From: Phycisphaeraceae bacterium
GTDB lineage: Bacteria; Planctomycetota; Phycisphaerae; Phycisphaerales; Zrk34
Length of the DNA: 6,655 nt
Assembly (NCBI GenBank): GCA_028281485.1
Contig: JANQJT010000194.1
Span: 1-6,655, forward strand
Direction of reading: 5' to 3'
A program made the translations under genes and the position numbers. Under the pieces are notes generated by a model. It was not told the DNA's origin. It made no database searches and worked only from the letters and a program-made list of their open reading frames with translations. Positions 1-6,152 of the stretch are shown here, one piece after another; the first letter of the stretch is position 1, and each line of letters begins with the position of its first letter.

Positions 1-529
1 GGGCGGCGGCGTGCGAGGTCAGGCCGTAGAAGTAGTCGAAGCCCTTGTCGTTGACGTGGCCGCCGTCGTCGGTGTTACAGGACAGGCCGCTCTTGCCGAA
101 CATGGCGGTGGTGTAGCCGGCCTGTTTGAGGAGGGTGGCGACGGTGATGTCCTGGGGGTCTTTGCGGAAGGTGATGGGGCCGCCGTTGCCGCGTTGCCAG
201 GCGTGGCCGGTGTGCAGGCCGCCGAGCAGCGTGGCTCGGGAGGGGGCGCAGACGGTGCTGCCGGAGTAGGACTGGGTGAAGAGCATGCCCCGGTTGGCCA
301 TCTCGTCGAGGTGGGGCGTGGTGAAGTTCTTTTGTCCGTGGATGCCCAGGTCGCCGTAACCCATGTCGTCCACGAGGACGTAGATGATGTTGGGCCGAGG
401 CGCGTCGGGTTGGACGGGAGCGGTGGTCTGGGGCTCGTTCGCGTCGCAAGCTGCGGTAAGCGTTAGAACACACGTTACCATCACCAATGCCGCGGCGCGG
501 CTCATCTCAGTTAATCGCCAAGCATGCAT
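1..529 (-). CDS. Sulfatase (arylsulfatase A-like), N-terminal part, cut by window edge
   Basis: Exported sulfate-ester hydrolase of the formylglycine-dependent alkaline-phosphatase superfamily; substrate cannot be told from this piece. Only the first 176 codons are present. Residues about 1-28 form a signal peptide ending in LTAAC at Cys28; this resembles a lipobox, but Thr at -3 is not canonical, so lipoprotein status is uncertain. The fold starts at PNIIYVLVDDMGYGDLG (residues 46-62), with Asp54/Asp55 as expected metal ligands. The sulfatase signature is CAPSR at 94-98: Cys94 would be converted to formylglycine by a formylglycine-generating enzyme, and Arg98 stabilises it. GK at 145-146 matches the conserved active-site lysine of the family. 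Oddities: the signature continues LLGG where LLTG or LMTG is usual, and GKSG replaces the usual GKWG. The ATG at 529 is chosen because GAGG lies six bases upstream; the in-frame ATG at 505 has no comparable site. The aldolase upstream on the same strand has its own terminator, so this gene is probably transcribed separately. Confidence 0.93.
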   Translation of the reverse strand, partial: MHAWRLTEMSRAAALVMVTCVLTLTAACDANEPQTTAPVQPDAPRPNIIYVLVDDMGYGDLGIHGQKNFTTPHLDEMANRGMLFTQSYSGSTVCAPSRATLLGGLHTGHAWQRGNGGPITFRKDPQDITVATLLKQAGYTTAMFGKSGLSCNTDDGGHVNDKGFDYFYGLTSHAAA

Positions 530-572
530 GTGAAACCTCGCTATTGTATTTGCAATCCGAACGGGTCAGCTT

Positions 573-606
573 AACAAAAAACCCGCGACCGTAAGACGGC
601 CGCGGG
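573..606 (-). terminator. Rho-independent terminator of the aldolase gene
   Basis: Read on the minus strand, an 11-bp stem (arms 596-606 and 582-592) closes a CTT loop (593-595) and is followed directly by a run of six T (576-581), then GTT. The one imperfect position (588/600) is a G-U wobble in minus-strand RNA but an A-C mismatch in plus-strand RNA. Together with the T-run position this fixes the direction. It begins 30 bases after the aldolase stop codon and separates that gene from the sulfatase. Confidence 0.9.
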
Positions 607-636
607 CGGGAGAATCTGTCAAATTGCGCAATCGGC

Positions 637-1683
637 TCAGGCGACCGCGGCGCCGGCGAGGGTCTTGCCCACGCAACGCAGGTCCTCGCAGGCCTCCTTG
701 ACGCGATCGGCCATGGCGACTTCCGCGGCCTTGAGGTACACGCGGGGGTCGTAACCCTTCTTCTTGTCGCCCACCTCGCCGTCGATCATCAGCACCTTGT
801 CGTAGTTGCTGAAGAAGTGATCGGCGATGGCGCGGCTGAAGGCGTACTGGCAGTCGGTGTCGACGTTCATCTTGATCACGCCGTAGTCCAGCGTCTCGTG
901 GATGTCGGCCTTGTCCGAGCCGCTGCCGCCGTGGAACACCAGCCAGAACTTGGCGTCGTCGCCGAACCTGGCCTTGATCGCGTCCTGGCCCTCCTTGAGG
1001 AGCTTGGGACGGAGCTTGACGGCGCCGGGCTTGTACGTGCCGTGCACGTTGCCGAACGTCGCGGCGAACATGTACTTGCCGTCAACCTCGCCCATGCGCT
1101 CGTAGACGCGGACCATGTCTTCGGGGGTGGTGTACAGGCTCTCGGCGGGGGTGTCATCGCTGCCGGCGGCGCCGTCTTCCTCGCCACCGACCACGCCGGC
1201 CTCGATCTCGATGATCTGACCGATCTTGGCCATGCGCTCGTAGATCGGCACGGACAGGTCGAGGTTTTCTTCCAGGGGCAGGCCGGACGCGTCGAGCATG
1301 TGGCTCTGGTACAGCGGCAGCTTGCCCTCGGCGACGCGTCGCTCGGACTCTTCGATCAGCGGGATCATGAAGGTGTCGACGGCGTTGGGCGGGCAGTGGT
1401 CGGTGTGCAGCGCGACGTTGATGTCGAGCTTCTCGGCGGCGCGGTGGATGTGCTCGGCGATCGAGATCGCGCCCAGCACCATGTCACCCACGGCCGTGCC
1501 GCTGGCGAACTTGCCGCCGCCGGTGGAGACCTGGATGATCCCGTCGCTCTTGAGTTCCTGGAATGCCGCCAGCGCCGCGTTGGCGGTGATCTCGCTGGTG
1601 ACGTTGATGGCGGGGTACGCGAAGTTGTTCTCGAACGCGTTCTCCAGCATCTTGCAGTAGGTGTTGTAATCGGCAATCGGCAT
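637..1683 (-). CDS. fba: Class II fructose-1,6-bisphosphate aldolase
   Basis: Zn-dependent cytosolic aldolase that reversibly splits fructose-1,6-bisphosphate into dihydroxyacetone phosphate and glyceraldehyde-3-phosphate in glycolysis and gluconeogenesis. The protein has 348 residues, near the 344 of the Mycobacterium tuberculosis enzyme, which it resembles along its whole length (recalled similarity, not an alignment). Visible motifs: STGGGKFASG (53-62); ALHTDHC (91-97) with the expected catalytic Asp95 and zinc ligand His96; EAGVVGGEEDG (161-171); GNVHG with zinc ligand His214; FHGGSGS (250-256) with zinc ligand His251 and phosphate-binding glycines; KMNVDTD (271-277) with substrate-contacting Asn273. 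All key residues are present and the reading frame is intact. The ATG at 1683 is preceded by GAGGA with a nine-base gap and matches the family's usual MPIA start. It is a single-gene unit: promoter at 1788-1816, terminator at 573-606. A palindrome next to the promoter suggests sugar-responsive control (inference). Confidence 0.97.
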   Translation of the reverse strand: MPIADYNTYCKMLENAFENNFAYPAINVTSEITANAALAAFQELKSDGIIQVSTGGGKFASGTAVGDMVLGAISIAEHIHRAAEKLDINVALHTDHCPPNAVDTFMIPLIEESERRVAEGKLPLYQSHMLDASGLPLEENLDLSVPIYERMAKIGQIIEIEAGVVGGEEDGAAGSDDTPAESLYTTPEDMVRVYERMGEVDGKYMFAATFGNVHGTYKPGAVKLRPKLLKEGQDAIKARFGDDAKFWLVFHGGSGSDKADIHETLDYGVIKMNVDTDCQYAFSRAIADHFFSNYDKVLMIDGEVGDKKKGYDPRVYLKAAEVAMADRVKEACEDLRCVGKTLAGAAVA

Positions 1684-1787
1684 GATCAGCGGTCCTCACG
1701 GGTGTGGTGGGGTGGGTTGGTCGCTTGTTTCGTTACACACTGGAGGTGAGGGCAGGGGGTGCCCCGTCGGGTTCCTCCGAGCCCGAA

Positions 1788-1816
1788 AATATACCTGATT
1801 CATCTCATTTACACAA
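1788..1816 (-). promoter_or_regulatory. Predicted sigma70-type promoter of fba
   Basis: On the minus strand, TTGTGT (1811-1816) as -35 and TATATT (1788-1793, five of six bases of TATAAT) as -10 are separated by exactly 17 bases. Transcription would begin near 1781, giving a leader of about 98 bases. The -35 matches only TTG of the consensus, which fits a promoter that depends on or is tuned by a neighbouring regulator. Confidence 0.6.
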
Positions 1817-1819
1817 CGG

Positions 1820-1837
1820 GATGTAACCGGTTGCATC
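1820..1837. promoter_or_regulatory. Palindromic LacI/GalR-family-like operator
   Basis: GATGTAACCGGTTGCATC is an 18-bp palindrome with one mismatched pair (T/G at the fourth position from each end) and a central CpG. The inner TGTAACCGGTTGCA fits the general LacI/GalR pattern of TG, A/T-rich half-sites, central CG and CA. It ends three bases upstream of the fba -35 box, centred near -47 of the predicted start. Position and symmetry are seen; the regulator family is inferred from the pattern alone. Confidence 0.5.
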
Positions 1838-1939
1838 GAAGCGTGTTGTAAGAAATCGGTTAGCGTCGCGTGGTGGCAGGCTGCCGCGGGATTTGGTGAC
1901 ACCAACTCGTCACCGGGGCGGATTTACGGCGAGAAACGC

Positions 1940-1968
1940 TTGTTCATAGCCCAACCATGAGGTATGGT
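1940..1968 (+). promoter_or_regulatory. Possible promoter of the PEP-CTERM gene
   Basis: TTGTTC (1940-1945) and TATGGT (1963-1968, four of six) are spaced by 17 bases, which would start transcription near 1975, about 37 bases before the ATG. A perfect inverted repeat AACCAT/ATGGTT (arms 1953-1958 and 1964-1969, five-base spacer) overlaps the -10 box and could be a regulator site. Both boxes are weak matches. Confidence 0.4.
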
Positions 1969-2011
1969 TAAAGCACCACAGAACCGATTTTCCGCAGGCA
2001 GGGGATAGGGC

Positions 2012-3409
2012 ATGATCCGGGTTTCTTTTTGGGGTTTCATCGCAACGCTGTTGTTTGCTACCGCCGCGCTGGAGGCGGGGGGGCTAGACACCAATCGAGC
2101 GGAGCTGCGACTATTTCACCCCTCGCTGCGCGTGAACGCTGCGGGCCAGGTCTTCCCCTATTACTATCGCTACATCCAATGGCCGACCGTCAATGTGCCC
2201 TTGGGCAGCGTCAAGCGGGCTGACTCCGGTAATGGAACCCTTGAAATCGACGGCTCGGGCCTGGTCACGCCGGCCGGTTCGGGTGAGTCTCTTATCACTG
2301 CCGATGGTGGCACCACGCTGACACTCAGCGGCGTGCTCGACGCCCCGGATACCGATGGCAACCACAACTTCGTGCTCGACGGCACGGGCACGGTCCTCAT
2401 CACCGGCCAGATCACCGACCTGCACGACGGCACCATCAACACAGGTTCCAACAGCAACATCACCAAAGCCGGCGTTGGTGAGTTGATCATTTCCAATGGC
2501 ACCAACAGCAACGATGACTATTGGAAAGGCACCACGACGATCTCAGCCGGCACGCTCGCCATCCACTCCGACACCCCCGATCCCGGTGCAGGTGAACTCA
2601 AGGATGGCCCGACGGGCAACACGATCACGATCCTGAACCCCGGCATGCTCGACGTGAGCGACTTCAGCGAGTACACCGTGCAGATCGATCAGACCATCGC
2701 CGGCGACGGCACGGTCGAGACCGGCTCTGCGGTCTTCCGGGCGTTGGATGCCACGGTCCTGAGTTCCGGCAACAGCGTCGGCACGCTCACCGTCGATGGC
2801 AACTACAAGATCGAATACCCTGGCGAGGGTAACGCGCTGGGAGCCGGCGTGCTCGACACCGGCAAGTTCCAATTCGAACTATCCGACAGCGCGGCTGGGA
2901 CCAGCGACCAGATCAACGTCACCGGCGACCTGACCATGCAGATCGACTCCGGTGTCGTCAGCCAGTTGCAGATCGAGGTCCAGGCGGTCGACGGCGCGTT
3001 AATCCCGAACTCCATCTACACACTGGTCTCTGCTAACGACAACCATGCGATCAATGCGCAGCCCGGCGATGCTAATCACGACGGCGTGGTAAATCCTACC
3101 GACCTGGCATTGCTGACGCTCAACTGGGGTAAGACCGGCAAGAACTGGGAGAACGGCGACTGCAACGGCGATGGTGTCGTCAATCACCTCGACTTACAAA
3201 CCATGGTCGACAACTGGCTGTTCGATAATCGTCCGTCTTCTGCAACCGGCGGCCAAGGCTCGAATCCATCCGGTGCGATCGCGGTGTTCTACAGCGACAT
3301 TGCAGGATCTTACGGGGCGGGCGTTGGCCCCGCCACGATCCCCGAGCCGACATCGGCGGCGCTGCTGGTGTTGGGCGGTTTGGCGGTGAGCCGACGCCGT
3401 CGTCGCTGA
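2012..3409 (+). CDS. Exported PATR-repeat / dockerin-like / PEP-CTERM protein
   Basis: A 465-residue exported protein of unknown specific function. Residues 1-22 are a signal peptide (hydrophobic FIATLLFATAAL, likely cut after LEA). Residues about 70-310 are rich in Gly, Thr, Asp and Asn with beta-strand spacing. One clear autotransporter-associated (PATR-like) unit, TKAGVGELIIS...GTTTISAGTLAI, spans about 151-185, followed by NSVGTLTVDGNY at 254-265. There is no autotransporter barrel. Residues 350-402 hold a dockerin-like pair of Ca-binding loops (GDANHDGVVNPTDL and GDCNGDGVVNHLDL). A Ser/Gly linker leads to the PEP-CTERM tail IPEPTS, a short hydrophobic helix and five arginines (443-465), the signal for exosortase-type processing. 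The ATG is preceded by AGGGG seven bases upstream. I did not recognise a domain in residues 25-70 (aromatic-rich YYYRYIQW at 50-57). A structural or adhesive surface or matrix protein is plausible, but this is inference. Confidence 0.88.
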   Translation: MIRVSFWGFIATLLFATAALEAGGLDTNRAELRLFHPSLRVNAAGQVFPYYYRYIQWPTVNVPLGSVKRADSGNGTLEIDGSGLVTPAGSGESLITADGGTTLTLSGVLDAPDTDGNHNFVLDGTGTVLITGQITDLHDGTINTGSNSNITKAGVGELIISNGTNSNDDYWKGTTTISAGTLAIHSDTPDPGAGELKDGPTGNTITILNPGMLDVSDFSEYTVQIDQTIAGDGTVETGSAVFRALDATVLSSGNSVGTLTVDGNYKIEYPGEGNALGAGVLDTGKFQFELSDSAAGTSDQINVTGDLTMQIDSGVVSQLQIEVQAVDGALIPNSIYTLVSANDNHAINAQPGDANHDGVVNPTDLALLTLNWGKTGKNWENGDCNGDGVVNHLDLQTMVDNWLFDNRPSSATGGQGSNPSGAIAVFYSDIAGSYGAGVGPATIPEPTSAALLVLGGLAVSRRRRR

Positions 3410-3418
3410 TCCCTTGTG

Positions 3419-5860
3419 TTAAAACTCGTCCACGCGTTCGAGTCGTGCGAACTCGAGGATCATCGTCTTCACGCCGGCTGCGCCGAAGTTGATGCGAGCC
3501 TTGGCGTTTGCGCCGACCCCACTGACCGAGATGACCACGCCCTGACCGAACTGCGGGTGGCGCACCAACACGCCTTCTACCAAGTCCGAGCCGCTGCGCC
3601 GGTGGTGGCGGGCGGGCTTGCGTGAGCCGCCCGAGTCGAACGCGAAGCGCTCGGCGGACTCGTCTTCATCGTTCCATCGCGCGGTGGCGTAGCCGGAGAC
3701 GTTCTGTTTCTCGATCACATCGGCGGGCAGTTCGCTGAAGAACTGGCTGGGGATGGTGCGCTCGCGCATGCCGCGTACCGTGCGGTAGCGGGCGTGCGTC
3801 ATCATCAGGCTCTCCATCGCGCGCGTGATGCCCACGAAACAGAGGCGGCGTTCCTCTTCCATCTCGTCGGGCGCCTCGAACGATCGGCTGTGCGGCAGCA
3901 GCCCCTCCTCCAAACCGATCATGGCGACGACGGGGAACTCCAGCCCCTTGGCCGCGTGCAGCGTCATCAGCGTCACGGCCCCGCTGCCGGCCTGCACCGC
4001 GTCGGAATCCGATACCAGCGCGATCGACTCCAGGTAGTCGGCCAACTGCCTTGCCAGCGTCACGTCGTCTTCGCCGTATTCCTCGTCGAAGCGAGCTGCG
4101 GAGCTGATCAATTCGTAGAGGTTGTCGAGCTTGTCCTCGTCTTCCTTCTGGTAGTAGGCCTCGAGGCCGCTGTCGCGCACGATCATCTCGACCGCGTCGC
4201 GCACCGCGGGGGTGAACACGAGGTTCTCGCGGACCTGTTCGATCTTGTCGCGCCAGGTGGCGTACAGCTTGACGAAGCGGTCGAGCGCGCCGGTCGCGCG
4301 GGCGGCGAGGCCCAATTGGCTGGGTCGCTCGATCGCACGCCACAGGCTCAAGCCGTGGGTCGCGGCGAACGCCTGGGCGTGTTCGATGGTGGCCTTGCCG
4401 ATGCCGCGCGTGGGCGTGTTGATGATGCGCAGCAGGGAGACCTCGTCGTCGGGGTTGGACAGGACGCGCAGATAGGCGACGGCGTCGCGGACCTCTTTGC
4501 GCTGGTAGAAGGCCGTGCCGCGCGCCACCTGGTACGGGATGCTCGACCGCAGCAGCGCGTCTTCCATCACCCGGCTCAGCGCGTTGACCCGGTAGAACAC
4601 CGCCATCTGCGACCACTGCTTGCCCGCGGCCTGTTGCTTGCGGAGGAACTCGATGACGATCTCCGACTCGTGCTCCTCGTCGGCGGCGTGCACCACGCCG
4701 ATCGCCTCGCCCGCGTCGTTGGCGGTGAACAGGTCCTTGTGGCGGCGCTGCTTGTTGTTGCGGATCAGCGTGTCGGCCACCCGCAGGATCTGCGGCGTCG
4801 AGCGCCAGTTCTGACCCAGCTCGATGATCTTGGCGTCGGCGAAGTGCTGCTCGAACTCGAGGATGTTCTTGATGTTCGCGCCGCGCCAGCCGTAGATCGA
4901 CTGGTCCGGGTCGCCGACGACACAGATGTTGCGGTGACCGGCGCTGATCTGGTGGGCGATGATGAACTGCGCGTGGTTGGTGTCCTGGTACTCGTCGATG
5001 AGCAGGTACTGGTAGCGGTCCTGCAGCTCGAGACGGACCTGCTCGTTGGATCGCAGGAGCCTGGCGGTGAGCATGAGCAGGTCGTCGAAGTCGACCGCGC
5101 CGTTCTTGCGGAGCTCCCGCTGGTAACGCTTGTAGACGCGCGCAACGATGCGCGTGTAGAAGTCCCCGGCGTCCGCCTCGTAGGCGCCTGCGTCGATCAA
5201 CTCGTTCTTTGCATTGGAAATTGTCGAGCGCAGCGTGTCCGGCGGGAAGTTGTTCGTGTTGATCTCCAGGTCCTTGCACACCTTCTTGATCACACGCTTC
5301 TGGTCGTCGGTGTCGTAGATGACGAAGTCGTTTTTCACATCGGCGTCCTGCGCGTACTCGCGCAGGATGCGCACGCACAACGCGTGGAACGTGCAGATCG
5401 TCAGCGCCCGCGCCTGTCGCTCGGAGACCATCGTCGCCACGCGCTCGCGCATCTCGCCGGCCGCCTTGTTGGTGAACGTGATCGCGCACACGTTCCACGG
5501 CGCGATGCCCACCTCGCGGACCAACCAGGTCACACGCCGCGTGATCACGCGCGTCTTGCCCGACCCCGCAGCCGCCACCACCAGCAGCGGGCCTTCCGTT
5601 GTGACCACCGCGCGCTGCTGCGGCTCGGTCAGGTCTTCGAGCAAGGGATGACCCGCGGGGATCGACGGCGCAGCGGCGGGGCAGCCGGGTGTGTCTTGCG
5701 CCGCTTCGTGTGGCTCACCTTCCGGGGGCAGCGGGAGATCGACCGGGTCCTCGGGGAACTCGGGGGGAAGAAGCTCCGGGAAATCGGAAGGGGGTATTGA
5801 TTCCGATTGGGGAGCTTCCGGGGGCGTGGCTTTGGGGGGATGATCGGACGGATCGGACAA
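3419..5860 (-). CDS. pcrA: ATP-dependent 3'-5' DNA helicase, UvrD/PcrA family
   Basis: Superfamily 1A helicase that unwinds DNA from 3' single strands in nucleotide-excision and mismatch repair and clears RecA or stalled complexes. The protein has 813 residues; family members are usually about 720-750. All motifs are present: Q-motif LTEPQQ (77-82), Walker A AGSGKT (98-103), Ia AITFTNKAAGEM (126-137), Walker B DEYQD (289-293), III VVGDPDQSIYGWRG (314-327), IV QNWRST (350-355), V TLMTLHAAKGLEF (630-642), VI EERRLCFVGITRA (669-681). The C-terminal 758-810 segment (VLVRHPQFGQGVV) is the Tudor-like domain that binds RNA polymerase in PcrA/UvrD. Residues 1-72 are an extra, proline- and acid-rich, probably disordered extension. 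The start is TTG at 5860: GAGGTGA lies just upstream, an in-frame stop (5864-5866) is two codons before it, and the first in-frame ATG is far inside the helicase core (residue 137). PcrA versus UvrD cannot be decided from sequence alone. Confidence 0.96.
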   Translation of the reverse strand: MSDPSDHPPKATPPEAPQSESIPPSDFPELLPPEFPEDPVDLPLPPEGEPHEAAQDTPGCPAAAPSIPAGHPLLEDLTEPQQRAVVTTEGPLLVVAAAGSGKTRVITRRVTWLVREVGIAPWNVCAITFTNKAAGEMRERVATMVSERQARALTICTFHALCVRILREYAQDADVKNDFVIYDTDDQKRVIKKVCKDLEINTNNFPPDTLRSTISNAKNELIDAGAYEADAGDFYTRIVARVYKRYQRELRKNGAVDFDDLLMLTARLLRSNEQVRLELQDRYQYLLIDEYQDTNHAQFIIAHQISAGHRNICVVGDPDQSIYGWRGANIKNILEFEQHFADAKIIELGQNWRSTPQILRVADTLIRNNKQRRHKDLFTANDAGEAIGVVHAADEEHESEIVIEFLRKQQAAGKQWSQMAVFYRVNALSRVMEDALLRSSIPYQVARGTAFYQRKEVRDAVAYLRVLSNPDDEVSLLRIINTPTRGIGKATIEHAQAFAATHGLSLWRAIERPSQLGLAARATGALDRFVKLYATWRDKIEQVRENLVFTPAVRDAVEMIVRDSGLEAYYQKEDEDKLDNLYELISSAARFDEEYGEDDVTLARQLADYLESIALVSDSDAVQAGSGAVTLMTLHAAKGLEFPVVAMIGLEEGLLPHSRSFEAPDEMEEERRLCFVGITRAMESLMMTHARYRTVRGMRERTIPSQFFSELPADVIEKQNVSGYATARWNDEDESAERFAFDSGGSRKPARHHRRSGSDLVEGVLVRHPQFGQGVVISVSGVGANAKARINFGAAGVKTMILEFARLERVDEF

Positions 5861-5863
5861 CGT

Positions 5864-5870
5864 TCACCTC
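5864..5870 (-). promoter_or_regulatory. Ribosome binding site that fixes the pcrA TTG start
   Basis: GAGGTGA, seven bases complementary to the 16S rRNA 3' end, sits three bases before TTG. Its TGA (5864-5866) is also an in-frame stop, so translation in this frame cannot begin further upstream. The only other early TTG (codon 73, near 5642) lacks a comparable site. Confidence 0.8.
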
Positions 5871-5979
5871 GCGTACAAATCGGTGCGTAACGCGCCAGCG
5901 ACAGGCGCTCGGCCGAGTGTAACACAACATCCCGCGTCGTCGTTTTGGGGATGAAATCGTGGCTAAGCGGGGGGCGCGT

Positions 5980-5988
5980 TGTGGATAA
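5980..5988 (-). promoter_or_regulatory. Consensus DnaA box
   Basis: On the minus strand this is TTATCCACA, an exact match to the strongest DnaA binding 9-mer. It lies about 120 bases upstream of the pcrA start. It is a single copy with no cluster, so it suggests DnaA control or titration, not an origin. A chance match is possible, since one 9-mer can occur randomly. Confidence 0.45.
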
Positions 5989-6018
5989 ACCGTCCGCTGT
6001 TGTCAGGTGATTTCGTCC

Positions 6019-6068
6019 GATAACCACGCGTTAAAAAAGTTAACCCGACTAACCCACCCACTAACGGG
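6019..6068 (+). repeat. TAAC direct repeats and small inverted repeat upstream of dcd promoter
   Basis: TAAC recurs at 6021, 6041, 6050 and 6062, the last three within TTAACCC, CTAACCC and CTAACGGG. The inverted repeat GTTAA/TTAAC (arms 6030-6034 and 6040-6044) flanks an A-rich spacer. The cluster ends 12 bases before the TTGACA box, where an activator or repressor array could sit. Spacing of 20, 9 and 12 is irregular, so function is uncertain. Confidence 0.35.
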
Positions 6069-6080
6069 CATTTAGGGTAT

Positions 6081-6110
6081 TTGACAGTTTGTACCACAAT
6101 ATTTTGTAAA
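6081..6110 (+). promoter_or_regulatory. Predicted promoter P1 of dcd
   Basis: A perfect TTGACA (6081-6086) is followed 18 bases later by TGTAAA (6105-6110, four of six bases of TATAAT). The transcript would begin near 6117, just at a TTGCGC/GCGCAA inverted repeat (6113-6130). Confidence 0.5.
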
Positions 6111-6118
6111 GATTGCGC

Positions 6119-6146
6119 TTGAAGGCGCAAGATATAGTTGTATAGT
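6119..6146 (+). promoter_or_regulatory. Predicted promoter P2 of dcd
   Basis: TTGAAG (6119-6124, four of six) and TATAGT (6141-6146, five of six) are spaced by 16 bases. An identical TATAGT lies eight bases earlier (6133-6138), giving tandem possible -10 boxes. Transcription would begin near 6153. P2 starts where P1 ends; they may be alternatives. Confidence 0.45.
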
Positions 6147-6152
6147 GGTTTT

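Larger units (their letters stand above)
1684..2011. other. Divergent intergenic region between fba and the PEP-CTERM gene
   Basis: 328 bases without a convincing gene. From left to right it holds the roughly 100-base fba leader (1684-1781) with a small 5-bp hairpin at 1750-1764, the fba promoter, an 18-bp palindrome, short inverted repeats, and a weaker promoter for the rightward gene. The inverted repeats are GGCAG/CTGCC at 1875-1885, TTGGTG/CACCAA at 1893-1905, and GGTGAC/GTCACC with arms 1895-1900 and 1909-1914. The last two overlap and could be alternative structures or a protein site; no factor can be named. A 69-codon minus-strand frame at 1696-1905 lacks family features and covers the promoter, so it is not called. 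Confidence 0.7.

Noticed and set aside
11..473. Open frames on both strands in the first 470 bases
   Set aside because: They are shadows of the sulfatase frame, which carries the signal peptide, DD metal pair and CAPSR motif and remains open to the window edge.
543..569. Possible sulfatase promoter (TACAAT with CTGACC, minus strand)
   Set aside because: The 15-base spacing is too short, and the start would fall in the ribosome binding site. The real promoter may still lie in this small gap, but I cannot support it.
817..1749. 310-codon plus-strand frame opposite fba
   Set aside because: Antisense to a complete aldolase with all catalytic residues, no family features, and it runs into the fba leader.
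1820..1837. Palindrome as a terminator or attachment site
   Set aside because: It has no T-run, no central loop, and no integrase or mobile element nearby; its place beside a -35 box fits an operator better.
3666..5498. 610-codon minus-strand frame inside pcrA
   Set aside because: Same strand but a shifted frame of the helicase; Arg/Gly/Ala-rich with no motifs. An artefact of high GC.
3794..5800. 668-codon open frame on the plus strand opposite pcrA
   Set aside because: It lies wholly antisense to a gene with every helicase motif, has no recognisable domain, and is low-complexity Leu/Val/Arg/Asp text typical of the complement of GC-rich codons.
5930..6150. Replication origin (DnaA box plus AT-rich island)
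   Set aside because: Only one consensus box is visible, no cluster, and neither neighbour is dnaA, dnaN, gyrB, rpmH or another usual origin gene.
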